Notes: a model not told the origin generated them from the sequence alone. A DNA stretch of 64,000 bases from Gimesia chilikensis (GCF_008329715.1 NZ_VTSR01000005.1:124001-188000); one strand, 5' to 3'; shown: positions 7,213-15,872, counted from the first letter of the stretch. A program made the numbers and translations.

Positions 7213-9135
7213 ATGCTAAACTTAAAGACCAAGCTGACGCTCATGTTGTCTGCCTGTCTGTCACTGTCGACAGTCTCGGCGGCGGAAAACTCTGACGACG
7301 CAAATAAACTTTCCACCGCGGAAAAGAAAAGTGGCTGGAAGCTGCTGTTTGACGGCAAGTCCACCGACGGCTGGAGAAATTATCAGAAAGACAGCGTCAG
7401 TGATGGCTGGAAGGTCAAGGACGGCGTACTGACCCGCGCTGAAAAAGGGGCCGGCGACATCATCACTGAAGATGAGTTCAAATATTTCGAACTCTCGCTG
7501 GATTACAAGATCTCCCCAGAGGGAAACAGCGGACTGATGTTCCACGTCACCGAGGAAGAAAAAACTCCCTGGCGGACCGGTCCCGAAGTGCAGATCCAGG
7601 ATAACGTTGACGGACACGACCCTCAGAAAGCGGGGTGGCTCTATCAGTTGTACAAACCGGCTCCTCCCCGGACAGGTACCGAAGAGGAAAAAAGTAAGCC
7701 AGCCGATGCCACACGTCCGGCCGGTGAGTGGAACAACCTGTTCCTGCGAATCGGCCCCGATCGTTCCGAAGTCGTGATGAACGGCATTCGCTACTTCCGC
7801 TTTAATAAAGGGAGTGCCGACTGGGACAAACGGGTGGCTGCCAGCAAGTTTTCCAAGTTCCCGAAGTTCGGCAAAGCAGAGAAAGGACACATCTGTCTGC
7901 AGGACCATAACGACCTCGTCTCCTTCCGCAACATTAAAATCCGGAAGCTGGCCGACGATGGTTCTGCGCCTGACCCAAGTGATGGCGAACTGGCAATCAA
8001 AGGGGTTCCCGCATTTCCCGGTCTGAAATGGGAAGGTTGGGAAGCCGTCAATGAGGAGACCGGTAAGGTTGTGCCACTACGGCCCATCGTCGTCAAGAGT
8101 GCCGGTGATGGCACCGACCGTCTCTTCGTCGCCACTCAGCGAGGCATGATCCACACGATCGATACCAAGTCCCCCAAACAGGCGAAGCTGTTCCTCGACA
8201 TCCGCGAGGCTGTCGCCCCCTGGAAGAAGAACAACGAAGAAGGTCTGCTCGGCCTGGCGTTCCATCCCGAATTTGATAAGAACGGACAGTTCTTCGTCTA
8301 CTACACGGCTGAAGGAATGCCGCGAAAATCAAAGATCTCCCGCTTCCAGGTTTCCGCCAGTGATCCCAACAAGGCGGATCCAAAGAGCGAAACCGTGATC
8401 ATGGAAATCGATCAACCGTTCGGAAACCATAATGGCGGTTCGATTGAATTCGGTCCCGATGGCTATCTCTACATCGGTCTGGGTGACGGCGGTTCGGGGA
8501 ACGATCCGCTGGGTAACGGTCAGAACCTGGAAACCCTGCTCGGTTCTATTTTGCGAATCGACGTCGATCACCAAGAGGACGGCAAAAACTATGCGATCCC
8601 CGCGGACAACCCGTTCGTCGATCGTGCCAAAGCCCGCCCGGAAATTTATGCCTACGGACTGCGGAATGTGTGGCGGCTGAATTTCGATCCCAAGACCGGA
8701 ACACTTTACGCAGGTGAAGTCGGACAGGAACTGTGGGAAGAGATCGACATCATTAAAAAAGGTGGCAACTATGGTTGGAGTGTGCGTGAAGGCACACACA
8801 ACTTTGGTAATCGTCCCGAGACCGCGCAGGAGAAGCCGATCGCCCCGATCTGGGAATACGATCATGGTATCGGTCGCTCTGTCACAGGTGGTACCGTGTA
8901 CCGCGGCAAGAAGCTGCCTGAACTGGACGGCATGTACGTTTATGCCGACTTCGTCTCGGGCAAAATCTGGGCACTCAAGTATGATGAGCAAGCGGGAGAA
9001 GTGACCAAGAACCTGCGTCTCTCCACGAGCACGGTTCCCGTGATGGCCTTCGGCACCGACGCAGACGGTAATCTGTACTACTGCGTCGAAACCGTCAAAG
9101 GGGGCGAAGGAATCTTCCGGCTCGAAAAAGAGTAG
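7213..9135 (+). CDS. DUF1080 - glucose/sorbosone dehydrogenase (PQQ-type propeller) fusion, secreted
   Basis: A 640-residue exported protein with two domains. A signal peptide (~25 residues, ending VSA-AE) precedes a DUF1080/3-keto-disaccharide-hydrolase-like jelly roll at ~40-245 (GWKLLFDGKSTDGW, NSGLMFHV, GPEVQIQDN, HICLQDH). It continues into a soluble-glucose-dehydrogenase-type beta-propeller at ~265-635 (LLGLAFHPEFDKNG, NHNGGSIEFGPDGYLYIGLG, YGLRNVWR, GEVGQELWEEID, GGNYGW). These propeller motifs are the usual PQQ- and calcium-binding features. ATG 7213 is chosen, and GTG 7210 is equally possible. The AAAGGA site lies 9-12 bases upstream. Its likely role is oxidation or sensing of extracellular sugars. 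A terminator follows at 9165. Confidence 0.92.
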   Translation: MLNLKTKLTLMLSACLSLSTVSAAENSDDANKLSTAEKKSGWKLLFDGKSTDGWRNYQKDSVSDGWKVKDGVLTRAEKGAGDIITEDEFKYFELSLDYKISPEGNSGLMFHVTEEEKTPWRTGPEVQIQDNVDGHDPQKAGWLYQLYKPAPPRTGTEEEKSKPADATRPAGEWNNLFLRIGPDRSEVVMNGIRYFRFNKGSADWDKRVAASKFSKFPKFGKAEKGHICLQDHNDLVSFRNIKIRKLADDGSAPDPSDGELAIKGVPAFPGLKWEGWEAVNEETGKVVPLRPIVVKSAGDGTDRLFVATQRGMIHTIDTKSPKQAKLFLDIREAVAPWKKNNEEGLLGLAFHPEFDKNGQFFVYYTAEGMPRKSKISRFQVSASDPNKADPKSETVIMEIDQPFGNHNGGSIEFGPDGYLYIGLGDGGSGNDPLGNGQNLETLLGSILRIDVDHQEDGKNYAIPADNPFVDRAKARPEIYAYGLRNVWRLNFDPKTGTLYAGEVGQELWEEIDIIKKGGNYGWSVREGTHNFGNRPETAQEKPIAPIWEYDHGIGRSVTGGTVYRGKKLPELDGMYVYADFVSGKIWALKYDEQAGEVTKNLRLSTSTVPVMAFGTDADGNLYYCVETVKGGEGIFRLEKE

Positions 9136-9164
9136 CCGGCAGTCAGTAACTGATTTTATGATCG

Positions 9165-9199
9165 GTGCCAGGTTCCCGTGTGGAGCCTGGCACTTTTTA
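9165..9199 (+). terminator. Rho-independent terminator of the DUF1080-dehydrogenase gene
   Basis: The 8-base perfect stem GTGCCAGG / CCTGGCAC, extended by TTCC/GGAG-type pairing toward the loop, is followed directly by TTTTTAC. It lies 30 bases after the stop codon at 9135. Confidence 0.8.
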
Positions 9200-9228
9200 C
9201 GTCTCATTACTATCAGAACGAGACCATA

Positions 9229-9585
9229 ATGGCTTATTTTGTTTCTCGGGCAGATGAGGCTCCCCTTGATCCTGATCGAGTGGAATCAATTTTGTCTGCC
9301 GGTCAGTCAATCGTGCAGTGGGAGTTGGTGTCAACGGTTCCCGACCTTCAAGGAACGTGTGAATTCCGCAGCAGGATGGATCAGATCGCCGAAGTTCGCG
9401 TATTTACTGCGCTGATTTCACTTGAAGGTGATGAAGATGCCATACTCGAATTTGCCCTCTGGTTTCAGAGTCAATACGATCTCCCGTTGATCTTCGGACA
9501 TCCTGCCGCACCTGCTGAGATCGAATTAACTTCGATTCAGACCGTTGAAGATTTACAGTCCGCGATGGAGGATGAGTGGGGCTGA
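9229..9585 (+). CDS. Small acidic protein of unknown function
   Basis: A 118-residue soluble, acidic protein. It has no signal peptide, membrane span or recognised motif. Predicted mixed alpha/beta segments include VRVFTALISLEGDEDAILEF and a helix-rich acidic C-terminus ending DLQSAMEDEWG. ATG 9229 is the first plausible start. The frame is open upstream to a TTG at 9178, but that part lies in the terminator of the previous gene. It has the size and charge of stand-alone immunity or adaptor proteins, but nothing visible supports a specific role. Confidence 0.65.
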   Translation: MAYFVSRADEAPLDPDRVESILSAGQSIVQWELVSTVPDLQGTCEFRSRMDQIAEVRVFTALISLEGDEDAILEFALWFQSQYDLPLIFGHPAAPAEIELTSIQTVEDLQSAMEDEWG

Positions 9586-9646
9586 AAGTAAGAACTGACC
9601 AGGCAACCTCAACTGCACCTGAATATCGTCCGGGAATCATCAACAC

Positions 9647-11134
9647 TCAGCGCTGGTTGAATTCCTGGGCCCAGTTGCGGACGGCTTTTTTGATTTGCTT
9701 CTGATCGAAGGCGGCGAAGCCGAGGACCATACCTGGGACCTGCTCCGGTTCCCGCGCATACATGCGGACGGAGTGATATTCCATCCCGGCCCGGTCGGCG
9801 GCGGCCATGAGTTCCTGGTCCAGTTGAGGTGTCTTACCCTGCACCACCAGGTGCATGCCCGATTCGGGTAGATCGACGTCGATTACCTCTCCCAGTTCCT
9901 GCATGAGCATTTCATAGAGACAGGTCTGACGCTCCTGATACAACGAGCGCATCTGCCTGATGTGTTTGAGAAACTGGCCGGACTCGATAAACCGGTGCAG
10001 CACCATCTGCGTTAAAGGAGAGGAGAAGCGATCGTTCAGCCAGCGGGCGTACGCGAAGGCCCCGGCGATCTGTTCGGGAACGATCAGGAAGCCAAGCCGA
10101 ATCGCGGGGAAGAGCAGCTTGCTGAATGAGCCCATATAGATTGTCTGGCCGCGCTGGTCCAGGCTGCTCAGAGTCGGATACGGGCGCCCTGTGTATCGAA
10201 ACTCGCCGTTGTAATCGTCTTCGATAATCCAGCTCTGATGTCGTTCCGCTTCTGCCAGTAGTTGCTGCCGTCGATCCGGACTCATCGTCATAGCCAGGGG
10301 CCATTGTCCGCCGGGGGTGACATAGATCAGTTTGGGAGAGGTTTTCGGCTCAGGGACCCGTGTGAGATCGATACCTGACTGGTCCACGGGGACGGGGATA
10401 ATGCGAAAGCCGAGCAGTTCGAGCAACTGGTTCGCGGGGGCGTTGCCCGGTTCCTCCACCCAGATCGCATCCTGGGGTTCAAGTAAAATCTGGGTCACCA
10501 AGTTTAATCCCTGCTGGGCTCCCGAAGTGATAATGACCTGCTCACTGCTGCAGGAAACACCCCGCGAAACGCCCATGTATTCGGCGACCGCCTGCCTGAG
10601 TGGTTCGTACCCCTGTGAATCGCATTGATCGAGGTGACGCATCGACCAGCGGGCCTGTTCGCTTGCCAGTCGGTTCCAGGCTGCGGTGGGGAATTCTTTG
10701 ACTGCGGGCAGATGCGGACGGAACGCTTGTGGGAGCGGCGCAAAATCGGGCATCCAGCTGGCATAGCGGGCCAGTAGTTTGCCTGAAGTCGACAGCAGTT
10801 CTTCAAAGCCGTCTGTCGCCTGGGGAGTCTCTGGCTGCTCCACGTAATCGAATGTTTCGGGCAGGAACTGAGCGACGCGGGTCCCCGAACCAGTTTCTGA
10901 TTCCAGATAGCCTTCTGAAATCAACTGTTCATATGCGGTCAGCACGGTATTTCGCGAGACTGCCAGAATCTCGGCAAGTCGGCGACTGGAAGGGACGCGT
11001 GAGCCTGCCGTTAACAGGCCACCTGAAATCGCTTCCCGGATCTGATTTTCCAGCTGGCGATACTGGCTCTCGCTGGCAGATCGATCGATGGAGATTGCTT
11101 CAAATTCGAAGTGTTGTTTAGCGCGACGGCCCAT
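9647..11134 (-). CDS. MocR-family (GntR-HTH + aminotransferase fold) transcriptional regulator
   Basis: A 495-residue PLP-binding regulator. The N-terminal ~80 residues form a GntR winged helix (VPSSRRLAEILAVSRNTVLT, then YEQLISEGYLESETGSGT). A type I aminotransferase domain follows from ~150 to 490. The PLP-site residues are present: ITSGAQQGLNL, IIEDDYNGEFRY with the ring-nitrogen Asp, and the Schiff-base lysine in YMGSFSKLLFPAIRLGFL (Lys339). The start is placed at ATG 11134. The frame extends to a TTG at 11161, but that would read through the operator region. It is divergent from the carboxymuconolactone decarboxylase/cupin/DoxX operon and probably activates that operon while repressing itself, as is usual for MocR proteins. 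The effector is unknown. PdxR-like vitamin B6 sensing is one option. Confidence 0.92.
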   Translation of the reverse strand: MGRRAKQHFEFEAISIDRSASESQYRQLENQIREAISGGLLTAGSRVPSSRRLAEILAVSRNTVLTAYEQLISEGYLESETGSGTRVAQFLPETFDYVEQPETPQATDGFEELLSTSGKLLARYASWMPDFAPLPQAFRPHLPAVKEFPTAAWNRLASEQARWSMRHLDQCDSQGYEPLRQAVAEYMGVSRGVSCSSEQVIITSGAQQGLNLVTQILLEPQDAIWVEEPGNAPANQLLELLGFRIIPVPVDQSGIDLTRVPEPKTSPKLIYVTPGGQWPLAMTMSPDRRQQLLAEAERHQSWIIEDDYNGEFRYTGRPYPTLSSLDQRGQTIYMGSFSKLLFPAIRLGFLIVPEQIAGAFAYARWLNDRFSSPLTQMVLHRFIESGQFLKHIRQMRSLYQERQTCLYEMLMQELGEVIDVDLPESGMHLVVQGKTPQLDQELMAAADRAGMEYHSVRMYAREPEQVPGMVLGFAAFDQKQIKKAVRNWAQEFNQR

Positions 11135-11135
11135 G

Positions 11136-11174
11136 AAAGTGGCTCTATTGAAATCACCCAAAGTGGTTCTTTGA
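11136..11174. promoter_or_regulatory. Direct-repeat operator, probable MocR binding sites
   Basis: Two direct repeats, AAAGTGGCTCTATTGA (11136-11151) and AAAGTGGTTCTTTGA (11160-11174), start 24 bases apart, about two helical turns. The second overlaps the -35 region of the divergent operon, and the first touches the start of the regulator gene. MocR/GabR/PdxR proteins typically bind spaced direct repeats as head-to-tail dimers, which fits this layout. Confidence 0.7.
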
Positions 11175-11197
11175 CGGTTTTATGGTAGCGGTATAAT
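11171..11197 (+). promoter_or_regulatory. Promoter of the CMD-cupin-DoxX operon
   Basis: TTGACG (11171-11176) and a perfect TATAAT (11192-11197) are separated by only 15 bases, shorter than the 17-base optimum. A short spacer with an upstream operator half is expected of an activator-dependent promoter. The start codon lies 55 bases downstream at 11253. Confidence 0.65.
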
Positions 11198-11252
11198 CAG
11201 TGCATCACAAGCAGCCAACTCAATGCACTTTCCTGAAGAGGAGACGACAAAC

Positions 11253-11744
11253 ATGTCCGGAAAACGCGTTAATTACTTTAAATATGTCGGAAAAGCCGCC
11301 GAGCACCTCATGGCCGTTGAAGCTCTGGTAGAGCACTCTTCCCTGGACCTTCGCTTGCTGGAACTGATTCGCCTGCGGGTTTCGCAGATCAACGGCTGTT
11401 CCTTCTGTGTGAATTACCACACGCAGGTACTGAATCTGCTGGAAGAAACGCCCGAACGCATCTGTCAGGCTGCGGTCTGGGAAGAAGCCCCCTGCTTCAC
11501 CGAGCAGGAAAAAGCCGCATTCCGCTGGGCGGAAACACTGACCAGAATCGCCGACACACGGTTCATCAGTGACGAGCTCTACGAGGCGACCGTTGATGCC
11601 TGCGGCGAAGCCGGGATCAGCGAACTGACAGTGGCGGTCGGCAATATCAATACTTTGAATCGGATGGGGATCGCATTCCATAGCGACCATGGTTTTATTG
11701 ACCAGTTAATGCAGGCCAAACGGGCCCAGTTAGCTGGCGTTTGA
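11253..11744 (+). CDS. Carboxymuconolactone decarboxylase / AhpD-family protein
   Basis: A 163-residue all-helical protein of the AhpD/CMD family. The redox signature C49-S-F-C52-V-N-Y-H56 is intact, and is preceded by LIRLRVSQING as in alkylhydroperoxidase-type members. The Cys pair and following His predict thiol-dependent peroxide or disulfide chemistry, not lactone decarboxylation. ATG 11253 has GAAGAGGAG 9 bases upstream. It is the first gene of an operon with a periplasmic cupin and a DoxX-type membrane protein, under the divergent MocR regulator. A detoxification or thiol-stress role is inferred from that context. Confidence 0.92.
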   Translation: MSGKRVNYFKYVGKAAEHLMAVEALVEHSSLDLRLLELIRLRVSQINGCSFCVNYHTQVLNLLEETPERICQAAVWEEAPCFTEQEKAAFRWAETLTRIADTRFISDELYEATVDACGEAGISELTVAVGNINTLNRMGIAFHSDHGFIDQLMQAKRAQLAGV

Positions 11745-11799
11745 ACCAGATGCATATCCAACTGAAGTTAAATAGCTAAAGAGATAAGAGGTAACCACC

Positions 11800-12252
11800 G
11801 TGAGTTTACAAAAGTTATTTCGAACGACCATTTACAGTTGTTGTGCCTGCTGGATAATTGTCTGCACAGCATCAGCGACGATGGCAGCCGAACCCAGTGT
11901 GCACGTCAAAGTCTTACGCAGCGATGAACTGGAAGTACTCCAGGAGGGGAAACCGACGAAGGCGACCATGCTGGAAGTCACCCTGGATCCTCGTGCGGGC
12001 AGCCCGCCACACCGGCATCCCGGTGCCGTCTCTGGTTATGTGGTGGAAGGGACGTTCGAATTCCAGGTTGGCGACGGGCCGCTGCAGACGTTCCATGCCG
12101 GTGATACGTTTTTTGAACCCGCGATGATCCTGCATCGGGTCGGACGAAACCCGGATCCCGAGAAGCGGGCACGGATTATCGTCACGATGGTACATCCTGC
12201 GGATGCGAGACAATTGATGATTCCCGAATCACCCGAAAAAAACAGACCTTAG
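11800..12252 (+). CDS. Exported cupin-domain protein
   Basis: A 150-residue protein with an N-terminal signal peptide (to ~residue 30, ending TMA-AE) and one cupin barrel. Cupin motif 1 shows H71-x-H73 in SPPHRHPG with Glu83 in VVEGTFEF. Motif 2 shows GDTFFEP followed by His112. The 2-His/1-Glu/1-His metal set is therefore complete. GTG 11800 is used with AAGAGGT 8 bases before it. It is the second gene of the MocR-linked operon, 55 bases after the first and 4 bases before the DoxX gene. It is likely a periplasmic metal-dependent binding or dioxygenase-type protein whose substrate is unknown. Confidence 0.88.
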   Translation: MSLQKLFRTTIYSCCACWIIVCTASATMAAEPSVHVKVLRSDELEVLQEGKPTKATMLEVTLDPRAGSPPHRHPGAVSGYVVEGTFEFQVGDGPLQTFHAGDTFFEPAMILHRVGRNPDPEKRARIIVTMVHPADARQLMIPESPEKNRP

Positions 12253-12256
12253 ATTT

Positions 12257-12721
12257 GTGACAGAAAGTAATTTCGTGAACCACGATCCACAGCTTCCGAC
12301 TTCCACACCCCGTTTTGCGTTGTACTTTGTCCGTTTTGCACTGGCGGCCTCATTCCTGTCCGCCGTCGCCGACCGCTTTGGCCTGTGGGGCGCTGCCGGC
12401 ACAGGTGAAGTCGCCTGGGGCGAGTTTCAATCGTTCCTCGGATATACCAGCCTGCTGCTCTGGTTCCTGCCAGAGCCCCTGGTCGTATTCAGCGGATGGA
12501 CGGCGACGATTCTGGAAATCGTCCTGGCGTTCGGGCTGATTACTGGTATCCAGCTCCGCGCCGTTGCCCTGGGCAGTTGCCTGTTACTGTTGACCTTTGC
12601 GTTGTGCATGACGTTCGGCACCGGCCCCGAGGGGCCGCTCTCGTTCTCTGTCTGGACAGCATCGGCGGCCTCCCTGCTGCTGGCCACTCATCCACAATTA
12701 CGCACGCCGGTTGACGCTTAG
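12257..12721 (+). CDS. DoxX-like four-helix membrane protein
   Basis: A 154-residue membrane protein with four predicted spans (~20-40, 58-78, 85-105, 112-140). It begins RFALYFVRFALAASFLSAVADRF, similar to the start of DoxX/SURF4-type proteins. GTG 12257 lies 4 bases after the cupin stop, so translation is probably coupled. GTG 12275 is an alternative. DoxX proteins are linked to thiol/oxidative stress and to terminal oxidases in some bacteria, consistent with the AhpD-type enzyme in the same operon. Confidence 0.82.
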   Translation: MTESNFVNHDPQLPTSTPRFALYFVRFALAASFLSAVADRFGLWGAAGTGEVAWGEFQSFLGYTSLLLWFLPEPLVVFSGWTATILEIVLAFGLITGIQLRAVALGSCLLLLTFALCMTFGTGPEGPLSFSVWTASAASLLLATHPQLRTPVDA

Positions 12722-12815
12722 TCAGACTTTAAATCACAAAACTTGCTGCTCATCATGGTTTTCAGATTCCGTGCTTGGTTGAGGCAACGCTGTCTTTATA
12801 TAATACAACAGAGTA

Positions 12816-12843
12816 ACATGAGACCGGGCCTGGTCTCATGTTT
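12816..12843 (+). terminator. Terminator of the CMD-cupin-DoxX operon
   Basis: The perfect 10-base stem ACATGAGACC / GGTCTCATGT encloses a 6-base loop and is followed by TTTCG, about 95 bases after the last stop of the operon. Confidence 0.7.
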
Positions 12844-12891
12844 CGTCAACGCTGATGACATGATGCATGCCTCCTGCCGGCGAGTTGTCAC

Positions 12892-13194
12892 ATGATCTCC
12901 CTGGAAGTTCTACAAACCGCATTTGTGGTAATGATCGTTATCGCAAACCTTTCTGCGTTCCGACTTTTAGCACTGTTGAAACAGGCTGACTGCTGGCAAC
13001 CAGTGAAGGCATTTGGCTTTGATATTTATAACTGGGGATTTCACGGAAGTCTCGCGCATTTCTGGAAACAGCGTGCGCAGGTCGATCCGATCATCAGAAA
13101 GAAGATCTACTTTCATCTGGTATTTGGCCCGCTCTGCTTTATGATGACAGCATTGGTGTTGCTGTTGTCTGCATTTAAGGCCCCGACTCCCTGA
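12892..13194 (+). CDS. Small membrane protein, unknown function
   Basis: A 100-residue protein with a hydrophobic N-terminal helix (residues ~5-28) and a C-terminal helix (~75-97), separated by a basic/aromatic middle (SLAHFWKQR, DPIIRKKIYFHL). No family is recognised. The next gene, another 100-residue membrane protein, starts 10 bases after its stop, so the two are probably co-expressed. Confidence 0.7.
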   Translation: MISLEVLQTAFVVMIVIANLSAFRLLALLKQADCWQPVKAFGFDIYNWGFHGSLAHFWKQRAQVDPIIRKKIYFHLVFGPLCFMMTALVLLLSAFKAPTP

Positions 13195-13203
13195 AAGTCT
13201 GTC

Positions 13204-13506
13204 ATGATTCCTCATCCGAGTTCTGACAAACCGTTCGCACGCGTGATGTATGGCGTCTTCTTCGTCATCGGCGTCACTGTGATCTATTTCGCCGCCCTGT
13301 TCCGAAAAGATGCCTGGCTGATTCTGGCAATCACGTTCGCACTGTATGGGATCTTCAGAGTTGCGGGGAGGTTGCTGGCCGGCGTATCGGAGTCATCTAT
13401 TCATAAACTGGAGAAAGTAACTTTCTACCTGTTTGTGGTGAGTGCCCTCAGTCTGGTTGTGTATTGTTTCTGGGCAGAGATTATTCCCGTGAAGTTCCTG
13501 GGCTGA
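13204..13506 (+). CDS. Small membrane protein, unknown function
   Basis: A 100-residue protein with three hydrophobic helices (~13-32, 38-60 and 72-92) and short polar loops. It follows the preceding small membrane protein by 9 bases and probably forms a two-gene unit with it. No motif points to a function. Confidence 0.7.
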   Translation: MIPHPSSDKPFARVMYGVFFVIGVTVIYFAALFRKDAWLILAITFALYGIFRVAGRLLAGVSESSIHKLEKVTFYLFVVSALSLVVYCFWAEIIPVKFLG

Positions 13507-13577
13507 CAGGCAAGAGCAACATTCGCAGCTGTTCCTGACGAACTGCTGTTTCATTTCCCCTTCACCGTAGATCGACT

Positions 13578-14294
13578 GTGAATTCCATGCCTGTTTCCAA
13601 CGAGACCCTGATACGAATTGCACATGCAAGCGTGATGAAGGATATGCTCTTCTCTCAATCCCTGGATCATTGGCAACGCCAGAATCGGGAGGAATATTCG
13701 GTTCAGGCAACTCCAGGCCGCCACGACACTACCAGTTTCAGAGGTGTCCCTATGATGGTCATTGAAGGAGACTGTAATGAGGACCTCGAGGCAGATGAGG
13801 GAGGCCTGATCCATATCTACGGAAACCTGAATGCGACGATTGAAGTCAAAGGCATTACGGAGATCATTATCACCGGGGATGCGGGACCACAGGCGGAAAT
13901 CAGAGCGGATGGGATCTGTCACATTTTTATCGGAGGGCGTTTCACCGGCAGACTTCACTCTGTTGACTCGCTGAAAGTCTGGATTGAATCCGACTTCGAT
14001 GGCATTCTGAAAACCGGGGCGCCTCACACAGACATTTACGCCGGCGGGAACTTTCATGGTGAGATTCTGCCTGCTGAGAAGGGGGCGTTGCTCGGGCTGA
14101 CTGTGGTGGGTTTCGCTTCTCAGCACTCACTTAACAGGATTAAGGATTACAATTACACCCAATTTCATGCGTCGATTGGAATCAGTGATGTAGCACCCGG
14201 GTTGTACCCTGAGACAGAATACTATCGACGGATCTCCAATCGAAACAGTTACAATCGCTGGTGTGTGCGAACAGAGAGGCAACCAGTAGAGTGA
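13578..14294 (+). CDS. Beta-solenoid-like (bactofilin-like repeat) orphan
   Basis: A 238-residue protein, with ~76 residues of helical N-terminus followed by about five repeats of 18-20 residues (~77-168). The rungs are LIHIYGNLNATIEVKGI, EIIITGDAGPQAEIRADGI, CHIFIGGRFTGRLHSVDSL, KVWIESDFDGILKTGAPH and DIYAGGNFHGEILPAEK. Each has a hydrophobic strand, a Gly-containing turn and a second strand, as in right-handed beta helices. Bactofilins have a comparable rung period but a different consensus, so this is structural resemblance only. GTG 13578 is the longest start and ATG 13587 is equally likely. Neither has a strong ribosome site. There is no signal peptide. Confidence 0.72.
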   Translation: MNSMPVSNETLIRIAHASVMKDMLFSQSLDHWQRQNREEYSVQATPGRHDTTSFRGVPMMVIEGDCNEDLEADEGGLIHIYGNLNATIEVKGITEIIITGDAGPQAEIRADGICHIFIGGRFTGRLHSVDSLKVWIESDFDGILKTGAPHTDIYAGGNFHGEILPAEKGALLGLTVVGFASQHSLNRIKDYNYTQFHASIGISDVAPGLYPETEYYRRISNRNSYNRWCVRTERQPVE

Positions 14295-14459
14295 GAATTC
14301 CACCGATCCCATTTCGATCTTCATGACTTGAGTCTAGAGGAGATGGAAGACACTACCACTGGCACCTGATACACTAAGTAATCTGCTGAAATTAAAAGAT
14401 TGACGGTCCGCACCGTCCCCACGCAACATTGATCCCGTTTTTCGATTCAGGAATTCAAA

Positions 14460-15872
14460 ATGAAAAGACGCTCGCTGCTGTTCCTGTTTGTACTCTGTTT
14501 CGCTGTTCCTGCTTTTGCTGCAGATAAGCCGAATGTGCTGTTTATTGCCGTTGACGACTTGCGGCCTGAACTGGCCTGTTACGGGAAGCAGCACATTCAT
14601 TCGCCGAACATCGACAAGCTGGCGGAAAGCAGCACGCTGTTCGAGCGGAGCTACTGCATGGTCCCTACCTGCGGGGCTTCGCGGGCGAGTCTGATGACCG
14701 GAATTCGCCCGGCCCGTAACCGGTTCGTCAACTTTCTGACCTGGGCCGACCGCGATGCGCCGGGCATCACAACCATGAACACACAGTTCAAACAGAACGG
14801 CTATTACACGGTTTCCATGGGGAAGATCTTCCATCATCCCCAGGACAGTGCACAGGGCTGGTCGGAGCCGGCCTGGCGTCCCAAAGGCGTTGCCTGGTAT
14901 CAGCGGCCCGAAAATCAGAAACTGCACGAGGAGCGACAGAAACAAGGCAAGCGGAAGGCCAAGGGGCCCGCATGGGAATCAGCCGACGTCCCCGATAACG
15001 CTTATGCGGATGGCGTGCTCGCCGAACAGGCGATTTCGAAACTGCAGCAGTTGAAACAGCAGGAGCAACCGTTCTTTCTGGCCGTCGGTTTCTTCAAGCC
15101 ACACCTGCCCTTTATCGCGCCCCAGAAATACTGGGACCTGTACGATCATGATAAGATCCAGCTGCCCGAGAATTATCAAGTGCCGCAGGACGCACCGGAG
15201 GAATCGATTCACAATTCGGGTGAGCTGCGGGCTTACGCGGGCATTCCCCGCAAAGGGCCCGTGTCCGAAGAGACCGCCCGTAACCTGATTCACGGCTACT
15301 ATGCCTGTGTGAGTTATACTGACGCCCAGATTGGTAAGCTGCTGGCGGAACTGGATCGACTGAAACTGAGCGACAACACAATCGTCGTTCTCTGGGGCGA
15401 TCATGGCTGGAACCTGGGCGATCATACACTGTGGTGCAAACACAGTTGTTACGAAAGTTCGCTGCAGATTCCCCTGCTCGTCCGGGCGCCGGGCATCCAG
15501 GGAGGACAGCGGCGGTCGGCGTTGATCGAAACGATTGACGTCTACCCTTCCCTCTGCACGCTGGCAGGAATTCCACTGCCCGAACATCTGGCGGGACAGA
15601 GCTTTGTCGAACTGATGCGGAATCCGGATACGAAATGGAAAGAGGCTGCTGTGAGTCGTTTCCGTAACGGCGACACAATCCGCACCGACGCACTGCGTTA
15701 CACGGAATACACCAATCCCAAAGGGAAACGGACGTCACGCATGCTCTACGATCACAGCTCTGATCCGCTGGAAAACCGGAATGTGGCGGAGAAACGAACC
15801 GACGAGAGTCAAACGCTGTCGAAACAGTTGAACCAGATTAAAGGCCGCGACGGGAAACTGGGGCGGAAGTAA
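14460..15872 (+). CDS. Secreted sulfatase, iduronate-2-sulfatase-like
   Basis: A 470-residue exported sulfatase. The signal peptide spans ~20 residues (ending AFA-AD). The metal pair D32-D33 lies in AVDDLRPELACYG. The formylglycine site is C71-G-A-S-R with ASLMTG after it, the CxAxR variant of the CxPxR motif. The second metal motif is LWGDHGWNLGDHTLWCKHS (D314/H315). The RPELACYG and DHGWNLG arrangement is characteristic of the iduronate-2-sulfatase branch, which acts on uronic-acid 2-sulfates. AGGA sits 7 bases before ATG 14460. The substrate is predicted only at branch level. It is separate from the sulfatase at 860, so the locus is not a sulfatase operon. Confidence 0.93.
   Translation: MKRRSLLFLFVLCFAVPAFAADKPNVLFIAVDDLRPELACYGKQHIHSPNIDKLAESSTLFERSYCMVPTCGASRASLMTGIRPARNRFVNFLTWADRDAPGITTMNTQFKQNGYYTVSMGKIFHHPQDSAQGWSEPAWRPKGVAWYQRPENQKLHEERQKQGKRKAKGPAWESADVPDNAYADGVLAEQAISKLQQLKQQEQPFFLAVGFFKPHLPFIAPQKYWDLYDHDKIQLPENYQVPQDAPEESIHNSGELRAYAGIPRKGPVSEETARNLIHGYYACVSYTDAQIGKLLAELDRLKLSDNTIVVLWGDHGWNLGDHTLWCKHSCYESSLQIPLLVRAPGIQGGQRRSALIETIDVYPSLCTLAGIPLPEHLAGQSFVELMRNPDTKWKEAAVSRFRNGDTIRTDALRYTEYTNPKGKRTSRMLYDHSSDPLENRNVAEKRTDESQTLSKQLNQIKGRDGKLGRK

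Noticed and set aside
8329-9207. 292-codon minus-strand frame under the DUF1080-dehydrogenase gene
   Set aside because: It is a shadow of the propeller domain on the other strand, with no family similarity.
13578-14294. Calling the solenoid-like protein a bactofilin
   Set aside because: The rung period is similar, but the bactofilin consensus is not visible and the N-terminal helical region does not fit.
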